Source of the DNA: Hyphomicrobiales bacterium
Lineage (GTDB): Bacteria; Pseudomonadota; Alphaproteobacteria; Rhizobiales; Beijerinckiaceae
Assembly (NCBI GenBank): GCA_947374125.1
Contig: CANCAR010000114.1
Location: 1-8,270 of the forward strand
DNA length: 8,270 bases
Reading direction: 5' to 3'
The notes under the pieces were generated by a model. That model was not told the DNA's origin. It ran no database searches and saw only the letters and a list, made by a program, of their open reading frames with translations. The position numbers were made by a program, and so were the translations under genes. This document shows, in pieces, positions 1 to 5,101 of this stretch (positions are counted from its first letter, which is position 1; each line of letters opens with the position of its first letter).

Positions 1-275
1 CTGCCGTTGCTTTTGCACCGAACAACATCCGCGTTGTCGGCATTGGCCCCGGCACCATTTTGACCGAAATGGTCGAAAAGGCGATTATGACCTCAGACGC
101 CGCGCGTCACGCCGTTTTGGCCCGTACCCCAATTGGGCGGTGCGGTGAGCCATCCGAAATTGCCTCCGTTGCTGCGTTTTTGGCGAGCGACGATGCCTCT
201 TATATGACCGGCCAGACGATCTATCCGGACGGTGGACGGCTCGTTTTGAACTATACGGTTCCGGTTAAGGAATAA
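1..275 (+). CDS. SDR family NAD(P)-dependent oxidoreductase, C-terminal part (5' truncated by window)
   Basis: This is the last 90 or so residues of a classical short-chain dehydrogenase/reductase; the reading frame (codons from base 3) is open through the left edge, so the true start lies outside. Visible family signatures are the NIRVVGIGPG segment with its PG turn after the Rossmann core (usual form NIRVNAIAPG), a TEM substrate-loop residue set, RCGEPSEIASVAAFLASDDA (usual G.PEEIA..v.FLaSd), and the closing YMTGQTIYPDGG. The catalytic Ser-Tyr-Lys and the nucleotide-binding glycines are upstream and not visible, so substrate and cofactor cannot be assigned. The gene ends 34 bases before pxpA on the same strand, so it is probably cotranscribed with the 5-oxoprolinase genes. 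An internal TTG at 60 is not a credible start. Confidence 0.9.
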   Translation, partial: AVAFAPNNIRVVGIGPGTILTEMVEKAIMTSDAARHAVLARTPIGRCGEPSEIASVAAFLASDDASYMTGQTIYPDGGRLVLNYTVPVKE

Positions 276-296
276 CAGCAAGCCTTGTTGCCCGGT

Positions 297-302
297 AAAG
301 GA
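297..302 (+). promoter_or_regulatory. Shine-Dalgarno for pxpA
   Basis: AAAGGA lies 7 bases before the GTG at 310. It supports this GTG as the pxpA start; an ATG at 302 is out of frame. Confidence 0.5.
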
Positions 303-309
303 TGACCCC

Positions 310-1077
310 GTGACGCGAACAATCGATCTTAATTCCGATCTCGGCGAAGGCTTCGGCCCTTGGTCGATGGGCGATGATGCGACGATGCTCTCGCTCGTCA
401 ACAGCGCCAATATCGCGTGCGGCGGCCATGCGAGTGATCCCGAGACCATGTTTACGACGTTGAACCTTGCGGCGAAGCACGTTGTAACGGTCGGCGCGCA
501 TCCGGGTTATAACGACCGGGAGGGCTTTGGCCGCCGTATTATCCCAATGTCGCCCAATGAGATTGGCCGCATGGTAGCAGCCCAAATCGGTGCATTGATG
601 GGGATTGCCGCGTTAGCGGGTACCAAGGTTGCCTACGTCAAACCGCATGGCGCGCTGGGCAATCTCGCCGCCGCTGATCGGCAGGTAGCGGATGCGATTG
701 CAGCGGCTGTTCAAATGCTTTCGCCGCAACTCGCGATTCTGGCGATTTCAGGCACGGCGCTGGAGCACGCCGCTCGGGCGGCCACTATCCCAGTCTTTTC
801 CGAGATTTTTGCGGATCGCGGCTATCTCTCCAACGGCCAACTCGTGCCACGCTCGCGCCCCGATGCGATGATCCATGATCCCGAGATTGCCGCGACCCGG
901 CTCATCCATTTCCTTGAAACCGGGCTCATGCCCGTGGTGGATGGCGAGCCGATTCAGTTGGCGGCGCACTCGATTTGCGTGCATGGCGATAGCCCCGGTG
1001 CCGTTACTATGGCGCGGGTAATCAAAGAGCGCCTTGGCGCGGCGGGTGTCGAACTCGCCCCATTCCTTAGGCCATAA
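310..1077 (+). CDS. pxpA: 5-oxoprolinase subunit A (LamB/YcsF family)
   Basis: PxpA is one of three subunits of the prokaryotic ATP-dependent 5-oxoprolinase, which opens 5-oxo-L-proline to L-glutamate in the cytoplasm. The 255-residue length is normal for the family. Conserved blocks run in order: DLNSDLGEGFG (6-16), ANIACGGHASDP (33-44), VGAHPGYNDREGFGRR (61-76), KPHGAL (111-116), SEIFADRGY with LVPRSRP (164-184), and CVHGDSPGA (223-231). The residue after KPHGAL, usually Tyr (KPHGALYN), is Gly here, a small departure. GTG at 310 is chosen because the family normally begins a few residues before the DLN motif and an SD-like AAAGGA precedes it. The stop is one base before the pxpB start, so the genes are probably translationally coupled. 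The assignment is secure from motifs and from the pxpB and pxpC neighbours. Confidence 0.96.
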   Translation: MTRTIDLNSDLGEGFGPWSMGDDATMLSLVNSANIACGGHASDPETMFTTLNLAAKHVVTVGAHPGYNDREGFGRRIIPMSPNEIGRMVAAQIGALMGIAALAGTKVAYVKPHGALGNLAAADRQVADAIAAAVQMLSPQLAILAISGTALEHAARAATIPVFSEIFADRGYLSNGQLVPRSRPDAMIHDPEIAATRLIHFLETGLMPVVDGEPIQLAAHSICVHGDSPGAVTMARVIKERLGAAGVELAPFLRP

Positions 1078-1078
1078 G

Positions 1079-1759
1079 ATGGACGCTCCCCGCTTCCGTC
1101 CCGTTGCAGACCATGCCATTTTGGTGGAATTCGGCGAAACCATTACGGACGCCGCCCATGACGCCGTGCTCAAACTTGACCGCGCTCTGGCCGCTCATCC
1201 TTTTGAGGGCTTTAACGAGGCGATTCCCGCTTTTGTGAATCTTCTGGTCGATTTCGACCCGCTGATCACTGATCATGATCGGGTGGAGGCGGCGTTGCAC
1301 CGCCTCTTGGCGATGCCCGCTGCCGCGGTCGCCAAAGGGCAGATGCGCGAGGTTCTGGTGTGCTATGAGGGCGCGTTCGGCCAGGACCTGAAAGAAGTCG
1401 CAACCCGCACGGGCTTAAGCGAAGAAGCGGTGATCAACGCGCATCTTTCCGGCGATTACAAGGTGTTTATGTACGGTTTTGCGCCCGGTTATGCCTATTT
1501 GGCCGGTGTGCCGAAACTCATTCAACTGCCGCGCAAGCCAAGCCCGATCCGGGATATTGAAGCGGGTGCCGTGATGATCGCCAGCGCGCAATGTCTTGTG
1601 ACAACGCTCATCATGCCGACCGGTTGGTGGATCATTGGCCGCTCGCCGACACGGATTTTAACCGATGATCCCGTGCGCCCCTTCCTGTTCGACGTGGGCG
1701 ATCAGGTACGCTTTCGCCGGATTTCGTTGGCCGAATTCGATACCGCAGGAGGCCTTTGA
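1079..1759 (+). CDS. pxpB: 5-oxoprolinase subunit B (KipI / allophanate hydrolase subunit 1 family)
   Basis: PxpB pairs with PxpC in the 5-oxoprolinase complex. The 226-residue product from ATG 1079 begins MDAPRFRPVADHAILVEFG, matching the usual short N-terminus before the first beta strand. The frame is open back to 1034, but that extension would overlap pxpA and adds nothing family-like. The CT_C_D domain signatures are visible: the G-F-x-P-G turn in YGFAPGYAYLAGVP (132-145), then IEAGAVMIASAQ, and PTGWWIIGRSP (180-190; usual form PGGWxLIGRTP). The start is one base after the pxpA stop and the stop is just upstream of pxpC. KipI of Bacillus is a sporulation-kinase inhibitor from the same family, but the full pxpABC set makes the enzymatic role far likelier. 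Confidence 0.95.
   Translation: MDAPRFRPVADHAILVEFGETITDAAHDAVLKLDRALAAHPFEGFNEAIPAFVNLLVDFDPLITDHDRVEAALHRLLAMPAAAVAKGQMREVLVCYEGAFGQDLKEVATRTGLSEEAVINAHLSGDYKVFMYGFAPGYAYLAGVPKLIQLPRKPSPIRDIEAGAVMIASAQCLVTTLIMPTGWWIIGRSPTRILTDDPVRPFLFDVGDQVRFRRISLAEFDTAGGL
1747..1752 (+). promoter_or_regulatory. Shine-Dalgarno for pxpC, deciding its start
   Basis: A perfect AGGAGG sits inside the end of pxpB, 9 bases before ATG 1762. It is only 3 bases before the in-frame TTG at 1756, so the ATG is the better start. Confidence 0.7.
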
Positions 1760-1761
1760 GC

Positions 1762-2751
1762 ATGGTCGACGCGGTATTCAGAATCATTCAAGCGGGTCCT
1801 TTCGTCACCATCCAAGATGCGGGCCGTAAGGGGATGATGCGCTATGGGTTACCCGAATCGGGGCCTATGGACCGCACCTCTTTTGCCATCGCCCAAGCCG
1901 CTTTGGGCAATGCGCCAAACGCTCCAGCGATTGAAATTTCCCGTGGCGGCCTATCGCTCGAATGCGTTTCCGGCGCGGTTACCTTTGCCGTCGTAGGCGG
2001 CGGGTTTTTGGTGCAGGCGGGGGCAGAGGCCGCAAGCGCTTGGCAGGTGTTGACGATCAAGGCGGGCGAAAAGCTCAGCATCAAGCCGGGGCCCTGGGGC
2101 AGCTGGACCTATCTCGCTTTCGCAGGCGAGCTTCAGGCCACAAGCTGGCTGGGCAGTGTGGCCACGCACTCCCAATCGGGATATGGCGGCGGCAGGCTGG
2201 TGGCGGGGGGCGAGCTGGTCGTCGCATCCGCCGAAATCCGCGACCATCGAACCGGCCCTATCCCGTGCCCCATCTGGGCGCGACCCCGGCCAGAGGTCAG
2301 GGTTGTGTTGGGCCCGCAAGATCGATTTTTCGACGAAGCATCCATCACCCTCCTGCTCAACGAGCGGTTTCGCCTCACCGACGCCTATGACCGGATGGGC
2401 GTCAGGCTACGTGGGCCGCAGCTTTTGCCGAAAGGGGCGCTCAGCATCCCCTCCGAGGCCATTATGCGCGGCTCGATCCAAGTATCGGGCGAAGGCACCC
2501 CGACCGTCCTCCTCGCCGACCACCAAACCACCGGCGGCTATCCAAAAATCGCAACCATCATCAATGACGACCTCGACGGCTTCTGCCAGCTCAGATCGCA
2601 TGACTATGTGCGGTTTAGCCCCATCACCCCGCGCTACGCGCTAACGCTGGCCAGAAGTAGGGCTAAGGCGGTGGGGATTTATTTGGAGCGGTTGGGGGGT
2701 AGGGGTGGGTGGGGTTTAGGTGAGTTGTTCGTTAGGTTGCAAATGTTGTAA
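1762..2751 (+). CDS. pxpC: 5-oxoprolinase subunit C (allophanate hydrolase subunit 2 family)
   Basis: PxpC is the third subunit of ATP-dependent 5-oxoprolinase. The 329-residue product shows the family pattern from end to end: GPFVTIQDAGRKGMMRYGLP with SGPMDR near the N-terminus, ALGNAPNAPAIEIS, then VRVVLGPQDRFF, DAYDRMGVRLRGP, GSIQVSGEGTPTVLLADHQT with TGGYPKIA, and RSHDYVRF. ATG 1762 is set by the AGGAGG upstream. The oddity is the tail. After LARSRAKAVGIYLERL the protein ends in about 18 Gly/Arg/Leu-rich residues beyond where I expect the family to stop. The DNA there switches from the gene's usual GGC/CGC codon style to GGG, GGT, AGG and TTG, with only 5 C in bases 2661-2751. The core looks intact, so the subunit is probably functional. 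Confidence 0.95.
   Translation: MVDAVFRIIQAGPFVTIQDAGRKGMMRYGLPESGPMDRTSFAIAQAALGNAPNAPAIEISRGGLSLECVSGAVTFAVVGGGFLVQAGAEAASAWQVLTIKAGEKLSIKPGPWGSWTYLAFAGELQATSWLGSVATHSQSGYGGGRLVAGGELVVASAEIRDHRTGPIPCPIWARPRPEVRVVLGPQDRFFDEASITLLLNERFRLTDAYDRMGVRLRGPQLLPKGALSIPSEAIMRGSIQVSGEGTPTVLLADHQTTGGYPKIATIINDDLDGFCQLRSHDYVRFSPITPRYALTLARSRAKAVGIYLERLGGRGGWGLGELFVRLQML
2694..2714 (+). other. G-quadruplex-type motif at the 3' end of pxpC
   Basis: Four G-runs of 6, 4, 3 and 4 bases are separated by loops of only TA, T and T. This is the short-loop pattern expected of a stable G-quadruplex on the + (coding and mRNA) strand, about 37 bases before the pxpC stop. The sequence shows the motif; folding and any effect on transcription or translation are inference. 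Confidence 0.55.
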
Positions 2752-2759
2752 GAAAAGCC

Positions 2760-2822
2760 GACTTCGCCTAGGATATTGGTCAGATGTTGCTAAGCAACAA
2801 TAACTTGCGTGAGGGTGAAGTC
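2760..2822 (+). other. Structured spacer after pxpC: inverted repeat enclosing a hairpin
   Basis: GACTTCGCC (2760-2768) can pair with GGTGAAGTC (2814-2822), nine pairs including one G-U. Inside lies a tight hairpin, TGTTGC-TAA-GCAACA (2785-2799). No T-tract follows, so it is not a standard intrinsic terminator. It could be a pxpC mRNA 3' end structure, an operator, or a leader of the following AT-rich gene. Confidence 0.4.
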
Positions 2823-2862
2823 TAAAGATTTGCCTCGAATAATGCAAGATAATTAATCTAAT

Positions 2863-2891
2863 TTATCAATATTTTACAATAATGGTATAAA
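2863..2891 (+). promoter_or_regulatory. Candidate sigma-70-type promoter for the AT-rich gene
   Basis: TTATCA (2863-2868) and TATAAA (2886-2891) are spaced by 17 bases, and TG at 2883-2884 gives an extended -10. The putative start site would be about 20 bases before the ATG at 2920. The region is AT-rich, so chance matches are likely; it is nonetheless the best match upstream of this gene and suggests the gene has its own promoter. Confidence 0.4.
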
Positions 2892-2919
2892 TATAAATTT
2901 AAGAGATAAGTGAGGTCAA

Positions 2920-3750
2920 ATGTCTTTTGAGAGTTTAAATTTTCAAGATCATTTGGATTTTTATAAGCGCCATTTTAGATGTGAAGAAAAACCGAGCGAA
3001 TATGCTATTAGACAGGCTTGGTGTACACATGCGGTTGCTATTTTTAATCCTCTTCGAGATTTAAGCTTAGAAACTGTACAGCTATCTGAACGCATGAGCT
3101 CAAAAGACGCGGCAATATTCCTTAAATATGGTGTAAGTAAAAGGTTGTTAGCAATCTGGTACTCATACCGCACCATAACATCCATTGCGCATCCTGAAAG
3201 GACGGAGCCGCTAACTGAGAATGAATCTCACGAATTAGATAACGTTATTAATTTAATTTATATGCATTTACGAGGTGTTTTAGATAACTATGCTTGGGCA
3301 TATCTTTACGAAAAAGAACCAGCTCTGCTACAAGACAATAATGGAAAAGCCAGAAAATTAATTGGACTTTTCAACGACGATTTTAAAAAAAATTCAAACA
3401 AAAAAGATTTTTGGAATGAGATTAACGAATATAAGACATGGTCAACGGAATTATCGGCTAAGAGAGACCCCGTGGCACATAGAATTCCTCTCTACGTTGT
3501 GCCTAGCATTCTTACACATGAACAGCATGAAACTTATCAAAAATTAGAACAAGAATACAGCGAAGCACTTTCAATAATGGATTTTGAAAAAATAGATGCA
3601 CTTTTTCCAGCCCTAAGGTCGTTGGGCGTGCTCCCGATGCAATTTGCACATAATCCGGATGAAAATCCATTTCCAATTTATCCGACAATTCCAAGTGACA
3701 TGGCCAACCTTATTAAAATACAGAAAATAATTTTGAAATATTTGCTTTAA
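2920..3750 (+). CDS. Hypothetical protein with HEPN-like R-D-x3-H motif, AT-rich orphan gene
   Basis: This 276-residue protein is not one I can name. It looks mainly helical and soluble, without signal peptide or membrane segment. Two features stand out: a hydrophobic helix around 110-130 (NLIYMHLRGVLDNYAWAYLY) and KRDPVAHRIPLYVVP (181-195). The latter contains R182-D183-x3-H187, which fits the R-polar-x3-H active-site pattern of HEPN ribonucleases. I have the impression that uncharacterised proteins with a similar RxxxAHRIPLY segment are widespread, but the HEPN assignment is inference from one motif. The start is ATG 2920 with GAGG four bases upstream. Base composition is unlike the flanks: bases 3241-3300 hold 17 G/C of 60, against 35 of 60 at 1021-1080. 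This suggests horizontal acquisition. No nucleotidyltransferase antitoxin lies beside it, so it is an orphan if it is a toxin or defence RNase. Confidence 0.75.
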   Translation: MSFESLNFQDHLDFYKRHFRCEEKPSEYAIRQAWCTHAVAIFNPLRDLSLETVQLSERMSSKDAAIFLKYGVSKRLLAIWYSYRTITSIAHPERTEPLTENESHELDNVINLIYMHLRGVLDNYAWAYLYEKEPALLQDNNGKARKLIGLFNDDFKKNSNKKDFWNEINEYKTWSTELSAKRDPVAHRIPLYVVPSILTHEQHETYQKLEQEYSEALSIMDFEKIDALFPALRSLGVLPMQFAHNPDENPFPIYPTIPSDMANLIKIQKIILKYLL

Positions 3751-3823
3751 TGAAATTAGAAGCAAGAACCTCATTATAATCTAAACATTGATACATCGGT
3801 GGTTTAAGTTGGGTGCCTGTTAA

Positions 3824-4066
3824 TCACCAAAATCGCTTCTTGGCAAAAGCCTGCCCTGAGCCCGTTTTAAGATAATGCTCAAATTCTTGCGCTTTGCGTT
3901 TATCCGCAAACGCATGGTAGCTCACCAATTCCCAAGGTGTGTATTTGGATGTGTGGTTAGATTTCCCTGCGTTATGATCGGCTAGGCGTTGCTTTAGATC
4001 TTCCGTAAAACCAATATAGGTTTGATCCGGGGAGGAAATGCTGCGGATTAAATAAGCATAATACAT
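3824..4066 (-). CDS. Small GIY-YIG nuclease family protein
   Basis: This 80-residue protein is a complete single GIY-YIG domain, the usual size for stand-alone members of the UPF0213/YhbQ type. The first motif strand is YAYLIRS (3-9), in place of GIY, followed by TYIGFT with Y17-I18-G19. Catalytic-type residues follow: R27 and H31 in LKQRLADHN, and E63 in FEHYLKTGSG. All core positions therefore look intact, so a metal-dependent single-strand or structure-specific nuclease is plausible, though most such proteins have no known role. The start is ATG 4066-4064, preceded by a weak GGGGAAAG. The gene points away from tRNA-Leu(CAA) on the same strand, and the 235 bases between them are filled with hairpins. 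Cotranscription with the tRNA is possible because I see no clear T-tract terminator between them. Confidence 0.88.
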   Translation of the reverse strand: MYYAYLIRSISSPDQTYIGFTEDLKQRLADHNAGKSNHTSKYTPWELVSYHAFADKRKAQEFEHYLKTGSGQAFAKKRFW

Positions 4067-4080
4067 ATGCTTTCCCCGTG

Positions 4081-4112
4081 TCTCTTCGTTAAATCATCGT
4101 GGACTAAAGAGA
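4081..4112. repeat. Imperfect direct repeat, copy A (32 bases)
   Basis: Copy A matches copy B (4136-4167) at 26 of 32 positions without gaps. It begins TCTCTTCG and ends CTAAAGAGA, so each copy also carries a terminal inverted repeat TCTCTT/AAGAGA and can form a hairpin. It lies 14 bases upstream of the GIY-YIG start codon. Confidence 0.6.
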
Positions 4113-4117
4113 TTTTG

Positions 4118-4130
4118 GCGATTGAGTCGC
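4118..4130. repeat. Short hairpin between the two direct repeats
   Basis: GCGA-TTGAG-TCGC forms a four-base-pair stem with a five-base loop, placed midway between copies A and B. It is small and would be ignored alone; it is listed because it belongs to a dense run of hairpins. Confidence 0.3.
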
Positions 4131-4135
4131 TTGTC

Positions 4136-4167
4136 TCTCTTCGCTTAAACTTGGTGGGCTAAAGAGA
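4136..4167. repeat. Imperfect direct repeat, copy B (32 bases)
   Basis: Copy B is the partner of 4081-4112. Its inverted ends are one base pair longer, because GTCTCT at 4133-4138 also faces AGAGAC at 4163-4168. Differences between the copies fall mainly in the loop, and the TCTCTT/AAGAGA ends are unchanged. Confidence 0.6.
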
Positions 4168-4199
4168 CGTAAGCCACTGACCCACCCGTCCCCCTTCGC

Positions 4200-4229
4200 T
4201 ATCCTCCTTCGCCAAGGCTTCGGAGGATA
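4200..4229. repeat. Palindromic element H1 with GAAGCC/GGCGAA core
   Basis: Read on the minus strand this is an 8-base arm TATCCTCC, then GAA-GCC-TT-GGC-GAA, then the matching arm GGAGGATA. The outer stem is perfect; the GAA/GAA step forms a symmetric internal loop around a GCC/GGC mini-stem. The same core occurs in H2 (4290-4316) with different arms. Confidence 0.6.
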
Positions 4230-4248
4230 AGAAGCTTCGGGCGACACT

Positions 4249-4312
4249 CCTTCGCCTGAGAACGTCTTCGGTTGTCTTACTGGCGTAAGCCACCCGAAGC
4301 CGTAGGCGAAGG
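4249..4312. repeat. Nested stem-loop of three inverted repeats
   Basis: Three inverted repeats are nested: CCTTCGCC (4249-4256) with GGCGAAGG (4305-4312), CTTCGG (4266-4271) with CCGAAG (4294-4299), and CTTAC (4276-4280) with GTAAG (4285-4289) closing a TGGC loop. They can fold as one interrupted 64-base hairpin. This fold competes with H2, which uses the same right-hand bases. Confidence 0.5.
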
Positions 4313-4316
4313 GTGG
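4290..4316. repeat. Palindromic element H2 with GAAGCC/GGCGAA core, abutting tRNA-Leu
   Basis: Read on the + strand this is CCACCC, then GAA-GCC-GTA-GGC-GAA, then GGGTGG. It has the same core as H1 but in the opposite orientation and with unrelated complementary arms. Its right arm (4311-4316) includes the bases that encode the tRNA CCA end, so the hairpin begins exactly at the tRNA 3' terminus. Confidence 0.6.
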
Positions 4317-4398
4317 TGCCCCTGGCCGGAATCGAACCAGCACTCCTTGCGGAATCCGATTTTGAGTCGGACGCGTCTACCAGTTCCGCCACAGGGGC
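4314..4398 (-). tRNA. tRNA-Leu (anticodon CAA, reads UUG)
   Basis: The minus strand gives a complete class II tRNA of 85 bases including an encoded CCA. The acceptor stem pairs GCCCCTG with CAGGGGC, with discriminator A and CCA at 4316-4314. The D arm contains GGCGGAACTGGTAGACGC. The anticodon stem TCCGA/TCGGA closes a CTCAAAA loop with anticodon CAA. A long variable arm (TTCCGCAAGGAGTG region) and the T arm GGTTCGATTCC follow. The long variable arm, D-loop and CAA anticodon make Leu clear. Translating through this gene produces spurious protein-like frames on both strands, which should not be annotated. The bases just 3' of the tRNA are a palindrome that leads to the GIY-YIG gene. Confidence 0.96.
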
Positions 4399-4410
4399 AA
4401 CGCACAATTG

Positions 4411-4439
4411 TCTATAGCTGGGGCGATTTAGGATTTCCA
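4411..4439 (-). promoter_or_regulatory. Candidate promoter for tRNA-Leu
   Basis: On the minus strand TGGAAA (4439-4434) and TATAGA (4416-4411) are spaced by 17 bases, and the predicted start lies a few bases before the tRNA 5' end at 4398. The spacing and position fit a stable-RNA promoter; the -35 match is moderate. Confidence 0.45.
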
Positions 4440-4457
4440 GCCCCTTTTATGGGTTTT

Positions 4458-4484
4458 ATGACAGAATTGCTGTGGCAGGATAAT
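4458..4484 (+). promoter_or_regulatory. Candidate promoter for the lipoprotein gene
   Basis: ATGACA (4458-4463, five of six consensus positions) and GATAAT (4479-4484, five of six) face the lipoprotein gene. The 15-base spacer is shorter than optimal, so this is only a candidate. It would sit back to back with the tRNA promoter. Confidence 0.35.
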
Positions 4485-4527
4485 TGCTAGTCTTGTGACC
4501 AGTGCAGGCAGGCGATGGTGGTGCGAC

Positions 4528-5079
4528 ATGGTGAGTATCGGTTTTCAACGCAAAAGCATTTCGTGCCCAACCGCTATTCGCTTGTCTTTAACCGTGCTTC
4601 TCGCAGGGTTTCTGGCTGGATGTTTTCCGCAAAGCATTGCGAAGCCCTCGGATCAAAAGGCCTTGGACGAGCGCTATTATGCGCTCTGGCAGGAAGCGGT
4701 TAACCACCAAACCGATGCGCAAGCGGATGTAACGGGTGCAGCACTAGCGGCCTTCATCACGGAAACGCGCGATACGCTGACGGATAAGATGGTCAAAGAC
4801 TGGGTTTGCAAACCTTGGAATTTGCAGGACAGAGAAATCAAGCTCGTGACCGGCCAGCGCACCGCTAGCTTTGAGTGCATCAATCTGGATGGCATGCGGG
4901 GCAGCGTGTTTAACCTCGCTCTACCCGCCGGTGCGCTCGCTGAGCCGATGTATAATGGATACACGGTTCGATTTTCCGGAAAAATCGAAAAATTTCTCTT
5001 CGCCAACGATGCTATGAAGAGTTTTTACGTCTATGTTACGGCGAGTACGTTCGAGATTCTCGACCGGTCGCGGACTTAA
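4528..5079 (+). CDS. Putative outer-membrane lipoprotein of unknown function
   Basis: From ATG 4528 the product has 183 residues and starts with a lipoprotein signal: basic n-region, hydrophobic LSLTVLLAGF, and lipobox LAGC with the lipidated Cys at position 32. The residue after Cys is Phe rather than Asp, so Lol-dependent sorting to the outer membrane is expected. The mature part is soluble, with a helical region (ALDERYYALWQEAVNH) followed by a probable beta-rich half including VKDWVCKPW and two further Cys. I recognise no domain. The frame is open to a GTG at 4495, but that start puts 11 unlikely residues before the signal; the choice between them is not certain because no strong ribosome site is visible. 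The gene ends 22 bases before the HIG1-type gene and may share its transcript. Confidence 0.72.
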   Translation: MVSIGFQRKSISCPTAIRLSLTVLLAGFLAGCFPQSIAKPSDQKALDERYYALWQEAVNHQTDAQADVTGAALAAFITETRDTLTDKMVKDWVCKPWNLQDREIKLVTGQRTASFECINLDGMRGSVFNLALPAGALAEPMYNGYTVRFSGKIEKFLFANDAMKSFYVYVTASTFEILDRSRT

Positions 5080-5101
5080 TGCGCTTTTCTTAGGGTTAAA
5101 C

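Noticed and set aside
1951..2644. Several frames of 64-162 residues inside pxpC on both strands
   Set aside because: They are out-of-frame shadows of a well-conserved gene, rich in Arg, Pro and Ser, without family features.
3751..3823. Terminator between the convergent AT-rich and GIY-YIG genes
   Set aside because: GGTG and CACC at about 3799-3829 can pair only weakly with bulges, and there is no T-tract in either direction.
2690..4316. Classical integrated island with att sites at tRNA-Leu
   Set aside because: I found no copy of the tRNA 3' end near the pxpC end and no integrase gene, so a standard tRNA-site integration is not supported, although the region looks accessory.
4081..4316. CRISPR array
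   Set aside because: The repeats are few, imperfect and irregularly spaced, and no cas gene is present.
4104..4407. Two overlapping minus-strand reading frames (79 and 82 residues) across the tRNA and palindromes
   Set aside because: They translate tRNA-Leu and the hairpin array; strings such as VAELVDAS are the familiar read-through of a tRNA gene, not protein sequence.
4419..4451. Rho-independent terminator (GGGGC, 15-base loop, GCCCC then TTTT)
   Set aside because: The stem is only five pairs with a long loop, no + strand gene lies upstream, and it overlaps the divergent promoter region.
4272..4490. Plus-strand frame of 72 residues over the tRNA
   Set aside because: It is antisense translation of tRNA-Leu, with the familiar PESNQH-type artefact, and has no start context.
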